Shown: positions 32,440-42,856, counted from the first letter of the stretch. The stretch is DNA of 64,000 nt from Panulirus ornatus (GCF_036320965.1 NC_092271.1:13659596-13723595), one strand, 5' to 3'. The notes: a model not told the origin generated them from the sequence alone. Numbers and translations are program-made.

Positions 32440-32985
32440 CTTTGATGACAGTGCCTGTTCTCTCCAGGAACTCCCTTAAGGAGATGGTTATGTCAGAAGA
32501 GTTTCCATAACTGGTAAACTCCATTGATACTTTAGAGCCTCACCCTTAACAGGCCACTGGTAGGCAACTCTAGTGCAGTGTTTCCAGAGCCTCCTACCTA
32601 ATGTTCCTACAAACTACTACTAAGTTGGTAGGCAACTCTAGTACCTACTTCTACCTAATGCTCCTGCCTACTACTTCCATCTATTGCTCTGACCATTTTG
32701 CAGAAAGGCAGGGTTAGCACATAGCACTCACTGCAGGAAAGTCTAAATTTACGATAAGTTGTGTGAATTAAGTGTTGTCAAGTTTTATGTGTGACTGTGT
32801 GAATTAAGTGTTGTCAAGTGTTATGTGTGACAAGGAGATATTTTGTTTGTGGACAGAAATGCCAGCAGTCTACATGTGGGTGTGGTAGAAAGAAAAGGCA
32901 GCTACCTGGGTCAAAGGAGTACAAATTGACAACCAATGAAGTGCTGGCTCACTACACAGCCATCACTAACCCTCCAAGTTTCTAT
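32440..32985 (-). repeat. R2 unclassified dispersed repeat, copy 3
   Basis: Reverse complement of the 14270-14860 unit: on the + strand AGGAACTCCCTTAAGGAGAT, TAACAGGCCACTGGTAGGCA, several CTACCTAATGCTCCTG-like units, GGCAGGGTTAGCACATAGCA and CACTAACCCTCCAAGTTTC. Contains a fresh tandem duplication (GTGTGAATTAAGTGTTGTCA at about 32761 and 32798). Confidence 0.78.
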
Positions 32986-33239
32986 GGATGGAGTACCAGT
33001 AGAGTGAACAGTTCCTTGAAAAATGCAAAGATAGAATAACCAGATGCCATAATATGAATATGTGCAAGGACTTCTCAGGAAATATGTAAAGAAGTGTTTT
33101 CCTAGTTTGAGAGGAATGGAATAAATAAAGTATGACAAATATCTCTGAAGTATCATTAAGGGTCATACTTTTAATCAGAAAAGTGAAAATTATATCTGAA
33201 AATGAAAGCTATAGATATTTGCAAAACATGGCAGCTGGA

Positions 33240-33312
33240 GAATAGATGTTTACAAATGGGACTGTCGTTCATTTGTTCCTGATGCTACCTTGCTAAGGCA
33301 CGACAAGCAATT
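33240..33312 (+). mobile_element. Decayed RTE-A 3' tail fragment
   Basis: GTTCCTGATGCTACCTTGCT then AAGGCACGACAAGCAA corresponds to the terminal hairpin region of RTE-A; nothing upstream is recognisable. Confidence 0.6.
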
Positions 33313-33327
33313 GTGTGTTCAAGTACA

Positions 33328-34620
33328 CAAAAGGAAGAAAGTGATTGGTTCCCAGTAAATGTCGGTTTGTGGCAGGGGTGCGTGATGTCTCCATGGTTGT
33401 TTCATTTGTTTATGGATGGGGTGGTCTGGGAAAAGAATGCATGACTTTTGGAGAGAGGGGCAAGTCTGCAGTCTGTTCTGAATGAGAGGGCTTGGGAAGT
33501 GAGTCAGCTGCTGGTCACTGATGATGCAGTGCTGGTGGCTGATTTGGGGGAGAAACTGCAGAGGTTGGTGACTGAGTTTGGTAAAGTGAGTGAAAGAAGA
33601 AAGTTAAGAGTAAATGTAAATAAGAGTAAGGTTATTATGTTCAGTAGGGTTGAGGGGCAAGTTAATTGGGAGGTAAGTTTGAATGGAGAAAAACTGGAGG
33701 AAGAGAGGTGTTTTAGATATCTGGGAGTGGACTTGGCAGTGGATGGAACCATGGAAGCGGAAGTGAGTCACAGGGTGGGGGAGAGGTTCTGGGAGCATTG
33801 AAAAATGTGTCGAAGGTGAGAACGTTATCGAGGAGAGCAAAAATGGATATGTTTGAAGGAATAGTGGTTCCAACAATGTTATGTGGTTGCGAGGCATGAG
33901 CTATAGATAGGGTTGTACGGAGGAGGGTGAATGTGTTATAAATGAAATGTTTGAGGACAATATGTGGTGAGGTGGTTCAATAAAGTAAGTAATGAAAGGG
34001 TATGAGGGATGTGTGGTAATAAAAAGAGTGTGGTTGAGAGAGCAGAAGAGGGTGTGTTGAAATGGTTTGTACACATGGAGAGAATGAGTTGGGGAAGATT
34101 GACAAAGTGGATATATGTGTCAGAGGTGGAGAGAGGAAGGAGAAGCGGGAGACCAAATTGGAGGTGGAAGGATGGAGTGAAAAAGATTTTGAGTTATTGG
34201 GGACTGAAAATACAGGAGGGTGAAAGGCATGCAAGGAATAGAGTGAATGAGAACGATGTGGAATACCAAGGTCGATGTGCTGTCAATGGTCAATATCGAA
34301 ACAGGGCATGTGAAGCATCTGGGGTAAACCATGGAAAGGTCTGTGGGGCCTGGATGTGGAAAGGGAGCTGTGGTTTTGGTGCATTACACATGACAGCTAG
34401 AGAATGAGTGTGAACAAATGTGGCCATTTTTGTCTTTTCCTTTCACTACCTTGCTGGAGGGGGGGTGGGATGCTGTTCCTATGTGGCGGGGTGGCAACGG
34501 GAATGGATATAGGCAGCAATTATGAATATGTACATATGTGTATGTGTATATGTCTGTGTATGGCTATGTATGTATACAATGAAATGTACATGTATGTATA
34601 TGTGCGTGTATGGGCATTTA

Positions 34621-34630
<10 letters not shown>
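33328..34630 (+). mobile_element. RTE-A LINE, 5' truncated, long 3' UTR
   Basis: Begins at ESDWFPVNVGLW, passes motif B (QGCVMSPWLF) and a decayed motif C (LLVTDDAVLV instead of LLFADDTALV), reaches FRYLGVDLAVDGTM, and is then frameshifted near 33785. The C-terminal tail (KWFVHMERM, GRPNWRWKDG) is read in 34009-34407. The long 3' UTR to 34630 ends in TG then TA repeats instead of the terminal hairpin. Confidence 0.87.

Positions 34631-34671
<41 letters not shown>
34631..34671. repeat. (TA)n microsatellite
   Basis: Joins the LINE 3' UTR at 34630 to an inverted RTE-A-s copy; a T-rich stretch follows to 34690. Confidence 0.95.
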
Positions 34672-34673
<2 letters not shown>

Positions 34674-34685
34674 TTTTTTTTTCTT

Positions 34686-34912
34686 TTAAACTATTTGCCA
34701 TTTCCCACGTTGGCGAGGTAGCGTTAAGAACAGAGGACTGGGCCTTTTTTGGAATATCCTCACCTGGCCCCCTCTGTTCCTTCTTTTGGAAAATTAAAAA
34801 AAAAAACGAGAGGGGAGGATTTCCAGCCCCCCGCTCCCTCCCCTTTTAGTCGCCTTCTACGACACGCAGGGAATACGTGGGAAGTATTCTTAATCCCCTA
34901 TCCCCAGGGATA

Positions 34913-34913
<1 letters not shown>
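34686..34913 (-). mobile_element. RTE-A-s element, complete, young
   Basis: + strand: tail TTTCCCACGTTGGCGAGGTA; middle GAACAGAGGACTGGGCC, TTCCTTCTTTTGGAAAATTA; head GGGAGGATTTCCAGCCCCCC, TTAGTCGCCTTCTACGACAC, GGGAATACGTGGGAAGTATT, then TCCCCAGGGATAAT at its 5' tip. Confidence 0.9.

Positions 34914-34917
<4 letters not shown>

Positions 34918-34987
<70 letters not shown>
34918..34987. repeat. (TA)n microsatellite
   Basis: About 34 TA units separating two RTE-A-s copies in the same (-) orientation. Confidence 0.95.
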
Positions 34988-34988
<1 letters not shown>

Positions 34989-34994
34989 CTTTCT

Positions 34995-35219
34995 TTCGTA
35001 CTATTCACCATTTCCCGTGATAGCAAGGTAGCATTAAGAACAGAGGACTGGGCCTTTGAGGGAATATCCTCACCTGGCCCCCTTCTCTGTTCCTTCTCTT
35101 GGAAAATTGAAAAAAACGAGAGGGGAGGATTTCCAGCCACCCGCTCCCTCCCCTTTTAGTCGCCTTCTATGACACGCAGGGAACATGTGGGAAGTATTCT
35201 TTCTCCCCTATCCCTAGGG

Positions 35220-35225
<6 letters not shown>
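34995..35225 (-). mobile_element. RTE-A-s element, complete, young
   Basis: Nearly identical to the copy at 34686-34913 and in the same orientation, so the two form a tandem pair of about 310-bp period including the TA run. The 5' tip is the 14-bp palindrome TATCCCTAGGGATA. Confidence 0.9.

Positions 35226-35289
<64 letters not shown>
35226..35289. repeat. (TA)n microsatellite
   Basis: Bridges the 5' tip of an RTE-A-s copy and the interior of an RTE-A copy on the other strand. Confidence 0.95.
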
Positions 35290-35292
<3 letters not shown>

Positions 35293-36141
35293 AATATGAA
35301 TAAGAGCAAGGTTATTAGGTACAGTAGGGTTGAAGGTCAAGTCAATTGGGAGGTGAGTTTGAATGGAGAAAAACTGGAGGAAGTAAAGTGTTTTAGATAT
35401 CTGGGAGTGGATCTGGCAGCGGATGGAACCATGGAAGCGGAAGTGAATCATAGGGTGGGGGAGGGGGCGAAAATCCTGGGAGCCTTGAAGAATGTGTGGA
35501 AGTCGAGAACATTATCTCGGAAAGCAAAAATGGGTAGGTCTGAAGGAATAGTGGTTCCAACAATGTTGTATGGTTGCGAGGCGTGGGCTATGGATAGAGT
35601 TGTGCGCAGGAGGATGGATGTGCTGGAAATGAGATGCTTGAGGACAATGTGTGGTGTGAGGTGGTTTGATCGAGTAAGTAACGTAAGGGTAAGAGAGATG
35701 TGTGGAAATAAAAAGAGCGTGGTTGAGAGAGCAGAAGAGGGTGTTTTGAAATGGTTCGGGCACATGGAGAGAATGAGTGAGGAAAGATTGACCAAGAGAT
35801 ATATGTGTCGGAGGTGGAGGGAACGAGGAGAAGAGGGAGACCAAATTGGAGGTGGAAAGATGGAGTGAAAAAGATTTTGTGTGATCGGGGCCTGAACATG
35901 CAGGAGGGTGAAAGGAGGGCAAGGAATAGAGTGAATTGGAGCGATGTGGTATACAGGGGTTGACGTGCTGTCAGTGGATTGAATCAGGGCATGTGAAGCG
36001 ACTGGGGTAAACCATGGAAAGCTGTGTAGGTATGTATATTTGCGTGTGTGGACGTATGTATATACATGTGTATGGGGGTGGGTTGGGCCATTTCTTTCGT
36101 CTGTTTCCTTGCGCTACCTCGCAAACGTGGGAGACAGCGGC

Positions 36142-36142
<1 letters not shown>
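35290..36142 (+). mobile_element. RTE-A LINE 3' part, short 3'-UTR subfamily
   Basis: Starts within NVNKSKVIRYS right after the TA run. Open through KNVWKSRTLSRKAKMG, TMLYGCEAWAMDRVV and KWFGHMERMSEERLTKR. There a single G is missing (AAGAGATATATG against AAGAGGATATATG in sisters), which shifts the end of the ORF. The short 3' UTR ends at the hairpin CTACCTCGCAAACGTGGGAG and an A-run. Confidence 0.9.

Positions 36143-36150
<8 letters not shown>

Positions 36151-36204
<54 letters not shown>
36151..36204. repeat. (TA)n microsatellite
   Basis: Natural tail position of the preceding LINE; 27 TA units. Confidence 0.95.
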
Positions 36205-36208
<4 letters not shown>

Positions 36209-36311
36209 GAGAGGGGAGGATTTCCAGCCCCCCCGCTCCCTCCCCTTTTAGTCGCCTTCTACGACACGCAGGGAATACGTGGGAAGTATTCTTTCTCCCC
36301 TATCCCCAGGG

Positions 36312-36314
<3 letters not shown>
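36205..36314 (-). mobile_element. RTE-A-s head fragment
   Basis: Only the 5' head (about 110 bp) on the - strand: + strand GAGAGGGGAGGATTTCCAGC through GGAATACGTGGGAAGTATTC and TATCCCCAGGGAAA. Middle and tail are absent, and the break is at the TA run. Confidence 0.85.

Positions 36315-36389
<75 letters not shown>
36315..36389. repeat. (TA)n microsatellite
   Basis: About 37 TA units between a head fragment and a tail fragment of RTE-A-s in opposite orientations. Confidence 0.95.
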
Positions 36390-36392
<3 letters not shown>

Positions 36393-36501
36393 AAGGAACA
36401 GAGAATTGGGCCAGGTGAGGGTATTCCCTCAAAGGCCCAGTACTCTGTTCTTAATGCTACCTCGCTAATGCGGGAAATGGCGAATAGTTTAAAAGAAAGA
36501 A

Positions 36502-36503
<2 letters not shown>
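36390..36503 (+). mobile_element. RTE-A-s tail half
   Basis: AGAAGGAACAGAGAATTGGG, CAAAGGCCCAGTACTCTGTT, AATGCTACCTCGCTAATGCG, GGAAATGGCGAATAGTTT and an AAAG-rich end. Lacks the head. Confidence 0.85.

Positions 36504-36562
<59 letters not shown>
36504..36562. repeat. (TA)n microsatellite
   Basis: Natural tail of the RTE-A-s half; runs directly into the interior of an RTE-A copy. Confidence 0.95.
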
Positions 36563-36563
<1 letters not shown>

Positions 36564-38710
36564 TTGTGGCATGAGAAGAGTGGGAGGTGGGTTGATTAGA
36601 AAGGGTAGTGAGTGGTGGGATGAAGAAGTAAGAGTATTAGTGAAAGAGAAGAGAGAGGCATTTGGACGATTTTTGCAGGGAAAAAATGCAATTGAGTGGG
36701 AGATGTATAAAAGAAAGAGACAGGAGGTCAAGAGAAAGGTGCAAGAGGTGAAAAAAAGGGCAAATGAGAGTTGGGGTGAGAGAGTATCATTAAATTTTAG
36801 GGAGAATAAAAAGATGTTCTGGAAGGAGGTAAATAAAGTGCGTAAGACAAGGGAGCAAATGAAGGGCGCAAATGGGGAGGTGATAACAAGTAGTGGTGAT
36901 GTGAGAAGGAGATGGAGTGAGTATTTTGAAGGTTTGTTGAATGTCTTTGATGATAGAGTGGCAGATATAGGGTGTTTTGGTCGAGGTGGTGTGCAAAGTG
37001 AGAGGGTTAGGGAAAATGATTTGGTAAACAGAGAAGAGGTAGTAAAAGCTTTGCGGAAGATGAAAGCCGGCAAGGCAGCAGGTTTGGATGGTATTGCAGT
37101 GGAATTTATTAAAAAAGGGGGTGGCTGTATTGTTGACTGGTTGGTAAGGTTATTTAATGTATGTATGATTCATGGTGAGGTGCCTGAGGATTGGCAGAAT
37201 GCTTGCATAGTGCCATTGTACAAAGGCAAGGGGGATAAGAGTGAGTGCTCAAATTACAGAGGTATAAGTTTGTTGAGTATTCCTGGTAAATTATATGGGA
37301 GGGTATTGATTGAGAGGGTGAAGGCATGTACAGAGCATCAGACTGGGGAAGAGCAGTGTGGCTTCAGAAGTGGTAGAGGATGTGTGGATCAGGTGTTTGC
37401 TTTGAAGAATGTATGTGAGAAATACTTAGAAAAGCATATGGATTTGTATGTAGCATTTATGGATCTGGAGAAGGCATATGATAGAGTTGATAGAGATGCT
37501 CTGTGGAAGGTATTAAGAATATATGGTGTGGGAGGCAAGTTATTAGAAGCAGTGAAAAGTTTTTATCGAGGATGTAAGGCATGTGTACGTGTAGGAAGAG
37601 AGGAAAGTGATTGGTTCTCAGTGAATGTAGGTTTGCGGCAGGGGTGTGTGATGTCTCCATGGTTGTTTAATCTGTTTATGGATGGGGTTGTTAGGGAGGT
37701 GAATGCAAGAGTTTTGGAAAGAGGGGCAAGTATGAAGTCTGTTGGGGATGAGAGAGCTTGGGAAGTGAGTCAGTTGTTGTTCGCTGATGATACAGCGCTG
37801 GTGGCTGATTCATGTGAGAAACTGCAGAAGCTGGTGACTGAGTTTGGTAAAGTGTGTGAAAGAAGAAAGTTAAGAGTAAATGTGAATAAGAGCAAGGTTA
37901 TTAGGTACAGTAGGGTTGATGGTCAAGTCAATTGGGAGGTGAGTTTGAATGGAGAAAAACTGGAGGAAGTGAAGTGTTTTAGATATCTGGGAGTGGATCT
38001 GTCAGCGGATGGAACCATGGAAGCGGAAGTGGATCATAGGGTGGGGTAGGGGGCGAAAATTCTGGGAGCCTTGAAGAATGTGTGGAAGTTGAGAACATTA
38101 TCTCGGAAAGCAAAAATGGGTATGTTTGAAGGAATAGTGGTTCCAACAATGTTGTATGGTTGCGAGGCGTGGGCTATGGATAGAGATGTGCGCAGGAGGA
38201 TGGATGTGCTGGAAATGAGATGTTTGAGGACAATGTGTGGTGTGAGGTGGTTTGATCGAGTAAGTAACATAAGGGTAAGAGAGATGTATGGAAATAAAAA
38301 GAGCGTGGTTGAGAGAGCAGAAGAGGGTGTTTTGAAATGGTTTGGGCACATGGAGAGAATGAGTGAGGAAAGATTGACCAAGAGGATATATGTGTCGGAG
38401 GTGGAGGGAACGAGGAGAAGAGGGAGACCAAATTGGAGGTGGAAAGATGGAGTGAAAAAGATTTTGTGTGATCGGGGCCTGAACATGCAGGAGGGTGAAA
38501 GGAGGGCAAGGAATAGAGTGAATTGGAGCAATGTGGTATACCGGGGTTGACGTGCTGTCAGTGGATTGAATCAAGGCATGTGAAGCGTCTGGGGTAAACC
38601 ATGGAAAGCTGTGTAGGTATGTATATTTGCGTTTGTGGACGTATGTATATACATGTGTATGGGGGTTGGTTGGGCCATTTCTTTCGTCTGTTTCCTTGCG
38701 CTACCTTGCG

Positions 38711-38711
<1 letters not shown>
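36563..38711 (+). mobile_element. Young RTE-A LINE lacking only the endonuclease
   Basis: Starts at [14 protein letters not shown], just after the endonuclease. A 492-codon frame (36571-38049) covers the linker and RT: KAAGLDGIAVEFIKKGG, GFRSGRGCVDQVF, FMDLEKAYDRVDRDAL, RQGCVMSPWLFN, LLFADDTALV. Only one substitution stops it: GTGGGGTAGGGG at 38047, TAG where sisters have GAG. The frame then continues 38071-38550 to RVNWSNVVYRG. A 12-bp in-frame deletion removes GTSV after REQM at about 36861. Short 3' UTR; the hairpin is cut off inside CTACCTTGCGCT by a TA run. Confidence 0.93.

Positions 38712-38774
<63 letters not shown>
38712..38774. repeat. (TA)n microsatellite between convergent LINE ends
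   Basis: About 31 TA units; the LINE tails on the left (+) and right (-) both run into it. Confidence 0.95.
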
Positions 38775-38782
<8 letters not shown>

Positions 38783-39595
38783 TTTATACTTTGTCGCTGT
38801 CTCCCGCGTTTGCGAGGTAGCGCAAGGAAACAGACGAAAGAAATGGCCCAACCCCCCCCCCATACACATGTATATACATACGTCCACACACGCAAATATA
38901 CATACCTACACAGCTTTCCATGGTTTACCCCAGACGCTTCACATGCCTTGATTCAATCCACTGACAGCACGTCAACCCCGGTATACCACATCACTCCAAT
39001 TCACTCTATTCCTTGCCCTCCTTTCACCCTCCTGCATGTTCAGGCCCCGATCACACACAATCTTTTTCACTCCATCTTTCCACCTCCAATTTGGTCTCCC
39101 TCTTCTCGTTCCCTCCACCTCCGACACATATATCCTCTTGGTCAATCTTTCCTCACTCATTCTCTCCATGTGCCCAAACCACTTCAAAACACCCTCTTCT
39201 GCTCTCTCAACCACGCTCTTTTTATTTCCACACATCTCTCTTACCCTTACGTTACTCACTCGATCAAACCACCTCACACCACACATTGTCCTCAAACATC
39301 TCATTTCCAGCACATCCATCCTCCTGCGCACAACTATATCCATAGCCCACGCCTCGCAACCATACAACATTGTTGGAACCACTATTCCTTCAAACATACC
39401 CATTTTTGCTTTCCGAGATAATGTTCTCGACTTCCACACATTCTTCAAGGCCCCCAGAATTTTCGCCCCCTCCCCCACCCTATGATCCACTTCCGCTTCC
39501 ATGGTTCCATCCGCTGCCAGATCCACTCCCAGATATCTAAAACACTTCACTTCCTCCAGTTTTTCTCCATTCAAACTCACCTCCCAATTGACTTC
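38775..39595 (-). mobile_element. RTE-A LINE 3' part, short 3' UTR
   Basis: Tail and hairpin at 38790-38825 (+ strand TCCCGCGTTTGCGAGGTAGC), then C-terminal domain and palm down to NWEVSLNGEKLEE. Open from 39595 through RVNWSDVVYRG (stop near 38972), with a 3-bp loss in the EGTRRGRPNW stretch. It breaks at 39596, where the opposite strand of another copy begins. Confidence 0.9.
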
Positions 39596-40049
39596 TGGTT
39601 GAGAGCGTGGTTGAGAGAGCAGAAGAGGGTGTTTTGAAGTGGTTTGGGCACATGGAGAGGATGAGTGAGGAAAGATTGACCAAGAGGATATATGTGTCGG
39701 AGGTGGAGGGAACAAGGAGAAGAGGGAGACCAAACTGGAGGTGGAAAGATGGAGTGAAAAAGATTTTGTGTGATCGGGGCCTGAACATGCAGGAGGGTGA
39801 AAGGAGGGCAAGGAATAGAGTGAATTGGAGCGATGTGGTATACCGGGGTTGACGTGCTGTCAGTGGATTGAATCAAGGCATGTGAAGCGTCTGGGGTAAG
39901 CTATGGAAAACTGTGTAGGTATGTATATTTGCGTGTGTGGACGTATGTATATACATGTGTATGGGGGGGGTTGGGCCATTTCTTTCGTCTGTTTCCTTGC
40001 GCTACCTCGCAAACGCGGGAGACAGCGACAAAGTATAATAATTAAATAA

Positions 40050-40050
<1 letters not shown>
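39596..40050 (+). mobile_element. RTE-A LINE 3' end, short 3' UTR, inverted against its neighbour
   Basis: Begins at VVERAEEGVLKWFGHMERM and runs to RVNWSDVVYRG, the short 3' UTR, hairpin CTACCTCGCAAACGCGGGAG and ACAGCGACAAAGTATAATAA. With 38775-39595 it makes an inverted repeat: the C-terminal segments at about 38900-39215 and 39600-39960 are reverse complements. Confidence 0.9.

Positions 40051-40053
<3 letters not shown>

Positions 40054-40130
<77 letters not shown>
40054..40130. repeat. (TA)n microsatellite
   Basis: Tail of the preceding LINE; preceded by TAAATAAATAAA. Confidence 0.95.
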
Positions 40131-40133
<3 letters not shown>

Positions 40134-41415
40134 TTACCTCCTTCCAGAACATCTTTTTATTCTCCCTAAAATTTAATGATACTCTCACCCCAACTCTCAT
40201 TTGCCCTTTTTTTCACCTCTTGCACCTTTCTCTTGACCTCCTGTCTCTTTCTTTTATACATCTCCCACTCAATTGCATTTTTTCCCTGCAAAAATTGTCC
40301 AAATGCCTCTCTCTTCTCTTTCACTAATACTCTTACTTCTTCATCCCACCACTCACTACCCTTTCTAATCAACCCACCTCCCACTCTTCTCATGCCACAA
40401 GCATCTTTTGCGCAATCCATCACTGATTCCCTAAATACATCCCATTCCTCCCCCACTCCCCTTACTTCCATTGTTCTCACCTTTTTCCATTCTGTACTCA
40501 GTCTCTCCTGGTACTTCCTCACACAGGTCTCCTTCCCAAGCTCACTTACTCTCACCACCCTCTTCACCCCAACATTCACTCTTCTATTCTGAAAACCCAT
40601 ACAAATCTTCACCTTAGCCTCCACAAGATAATGATCAGACATCCCTCCAGTTGCACCTCTCAGCACATTAACATCCAAAAGTCTCTCTTTTGCACGCCTG
40701 TCAATTAACACGTAATCCAATAACGCTCTCTGGCCATCTCTCCTACTTACATAAGTATACTTATGTATATCTCGCTTTTTAAACCAGGTATTCCCAATCA
40801 TCAGTCCTTTTTCAGCACATAAATCTACAAGCTCTTCACCATTTCCATTTACAACACTGAACACCCCATGTATACCAATTATTCCCTCAACTGCCACATT
40901 ACTCACCTTTGCATTCAAATCACCCATCACTATAACCCGGTCTCGTGCATCAAAACCACTAACACACTCATTCAGCTGCTCCCAAAACACTTGCCTCTCA
41001 TGATCTTTCTTCTCATGCCCAGGTGCATATGCACCAATAATCACCCACCTCTCTCCATCAACTTTCAGTTTTACCCATATTAATCGAGAATTTACTTTCT
41101 TACATTCTATCACATACTCCCACAACTCCTGTTTCAGGAGTATTGCTACTCCTTCCCTTGCTCTTGTCCTCTCACTAACCCCTGACTTTACTCCCCAGAC
41201 ATTCCCAAACCACTCTTCCCCTTTACCCTTGAGCTTCGTTTCACTCAGAGCCAAAACATCCAGGTTCCTTTCCTCAAACATACTACCTATCTCTCCTTTT
41301 TTCACATCTTGGTTACATCCACACACATTTAGGCACCCCACTCTGAGCCTTCGAGGAGGATGAGCACTCCCCGCGTGACTCCTTCTTCTGTTTCCCATTT
41401 TAGAAAGTTAATACA
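40131..41415 (-). mobile_element. RTE-A LINE 5' third (endonuclease region)
   Basis: From 41415 (end of the 5' head, + strand TTTTAGAAAGTTAATACAAG) through the endonuclease to the linker KKRANESWG at about 40180, where the TA run cuts in. It lacks the RT. The outer part of the 5' head is missing: at 41416 sequence switches to an RTE-A 3' tail on the other strand. Confidence 0.9.
40166..41398 (-). CDS. Endonuclease (EEP) frame of RTE-A, 410 codons
   Basis: The best-preserved start of the RTE-A ORF. The Met is likely the true start because it follows the conserved 5' head directly (ATGGGAAACAGAAGA). Apurinic-type endonuclease motifs in order: RLRVGCLNVCGCNQD (Asn), LDVLALSETKLKG (catalytic Glu), WVIIGAYAPGHEKKDHE (Tyr), RVIVMGDLNAKV (Asp and Asn), LLDYVLIDRRA and MSDHYLVEAKVK (Ser-Asp-His). 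All catalytic positions are intact. The frame ends at 40166 because two bases are lost (ACTCTCACCCC against ACTCTCTCACCCC), and in any case the RT is absent. Neighbouring pieces of the same family make this a chimeric site. Confidence 0.85.
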   Translation of the reverse strand: MGNRRRSHAGSAHPPRRLRVGCLNVCGCNQDVKKGEIGSMFEERNLDVLALSETKLKGKGEEWFGNVWGVKSGVSERTRAREGVAILLKQELWEYVIECKKVNSRLIWVKLKVDGERWVIIGAYAPGHEKKDHERQVFWEQLNECVSGFDARDRVIVMGDLNAKVSNVAVEGIIGIHGVFSVVNGNGEELVDLCAEKGLMIGNTWFKKRDIHKYTYVSRRDGQRALLDYVLIDRRAKERLLDVNVLRGATGGMSDHYLVEAKVKICMGFQNRRVNVGVKRVVRVSELGKETCVRKYQERLSTEWKKVRTMEVRGVGEEWDVFRESVMDCAKDACGMRRVGGGLIRKGSEWWDEEVRVLVKEKREAFGQFLQGKNAIEWEMYKRKRQEVKRKVQEVKKRANESWGESIIKF

Positions 41416-41472
41416 AGGAGTTTCCTTGCGCTACCTCGCAGACACGGGAGACAGCGACAAAGTATAATATAA
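41416..41472 (+). mobile_element. RTE-A 3' terminal hairpin fragment
   Basis: TTTCCTTGCGCTACCTCGCA, GACACGGGAGACAGCGACAA, AGTATAATAT: only the last 50 or so bases of RTE-A, joined to the 5' head remnant of a copy on the opposite strand. Confidence 0.85.

Positions 41473-41479
<7 letters not shown>

Positions 41480-41541
<62 letters not shown>
41480..41541. repeat. (TA)n microsatellite
   Basis: About 31 TA units after the hairpin fragment. Confidence 0.95.
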
Positions 41542-41545
<4 letters not shown>

Positions 41546-41601
41546 CCTTCTTTTGGAAAATTAAAATAAAAAAATGAGAGGGAAATGGCGAATAGTATGA
41601 A

Positions 41602-41618
<17 letters not shown>
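41542..41618. mobile_element. Chimeric scrap of RTE-A-s
   Basis: First part (CCTTCTTTTGGAAAATTAAA) is RTE-A-s middle in - orientation; the second (GGAAATGGCGAATAGTATGA) is its tail in + orientation, so orientation flips inside about 75 bp. Confidence 0.75.

Positions 41619-41661
<43 letters not shown>
41619..41661. repeat. (TA)n microsatellite
   Basis: About 21 TA units, preceded by a long A-run. Confidence 0.95.
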
Positions 41662-41663
<2 letters not shown>

Positions 41664-42750
41664 GTGGTGATGTGAGAAGGAGATGGAGTGAGTATTTTGA
41701 AGGTTTGTTGAATGTGTTTGATGATAGAGTGGCAGATATAGGGTGTTTTGGTCGAGGTGGTGTGCAAAGTGAGAGGGTTAGGGAAAATGATTTGGTAAAC
41801 AGAGAAGAGGTAGTGAAAGCTTTGCGGAAGATGAAAGCCGGCAAGGCAGCAGGTTTGGATGGTATTGCAGTGGAATTTATCAAAAAAGGGGGTGACTGTA
41901 TTGTTGACTGGTTGGTAAGGTTATTTAATGTATGTATGACTCATGGTGAGGTGCCTGAGGATTGGCGGAATGCGTGCATAGTGCCATTGTACAAAGGCAA
42001 AGGGGATAAGAGTGAGTGCTCAAATTACAGAGGTATAAGTTTGTTGAGTATTCCTGGTAAATTATATGGGAGGGTATTGATTGAGAGGGTGAGGGCATGT
42101 ACAGAGCATCAGATTGGGGAAGAGCAGTGTGGTTTCAGAAGTGGTAGAGGATGTGTGGATCAGGTGTTTGCTTTGAAGAATGTATGTGAGAAATACTTAG
42201 AAAAGCAAATGGATTTGTATGTAGCATTTATGGATCTGGAGAAGGCATATGATAGAGTTGATAGAGATGCTCTGTGGAAGGTATTAAGAATATATGGTGT
42301 GGGAGGAAAGTTGTTAGAAGCAGTGAAAAGTTTTTATCGAGGATGTAAGGCATGTGTACGTGTAGGAAGAGAGGAAAGTGATTGGTTCTCAGTGAATGAA
42401 GGTTTGCGGCAGGGGTGTGTGATGTCTCCATGGTTGTTTAATTTGTTTATGGATGGGGTTGTTAGGGAGGTAAATGCAAGAGTTTTGGAAAGAGGGGCAA
42501 GTATGAAGTCTGTTGGGGATGAGAGAGCTTGGGAAGTGAGTCAGTTGTTGTTCGCTGATGATACAGCGCTGGTGGCTGATTCATGTGAGAAACTGCAAAG
42601 CTGGTGACTGAGTTTGGTAAAGTGTGTGGAAGAAGAAAGTTAAGAGTAAATGTGAATAAGAGCAAGGTTATTAGGTACAGTAGGGTTGAGGGTCAAGTCA
42701 ATTGGGAGGTGAGTTTGAATGGAGAAAAACTGGAGGAAGTGAAGTGTTTT

Positions 42751-42751
<1 letters not shown>
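41662..42751 (+). mobile_element. RTE-A LINE internal segment (RT)
   Basis: Starts at the GDVRRRWSEYFEGL region and is open for 311 codons through KAAGLDGIAVEFIKKGGD, motifs A (FMDLEKAYDRVDRDAL), B (RQGCVMSPWLFN) and C (LLFADDTALV). One base is missing at about 42598 (CTGCAAAGCTGG against CTGCAGAAGCTGG), shifting the frame after EKLQ. It then runs to FRY and is cut by a TA run at the ATAT of the sequence encoding RYL. Confidence 0.9.

Positions 42752-42821
<70 letters not shown>
42752..42821. repeat. (TA)n microsatellite then T-run
   Basis: About 35 TA units followed by about 35 bases of nearly pure T to 42855. Confidence 0.95.
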
Positions 42822-42837
<16 letters not shown>

Positions 42838-42856
42838 CTTTTTTTTTTTTTTAATT

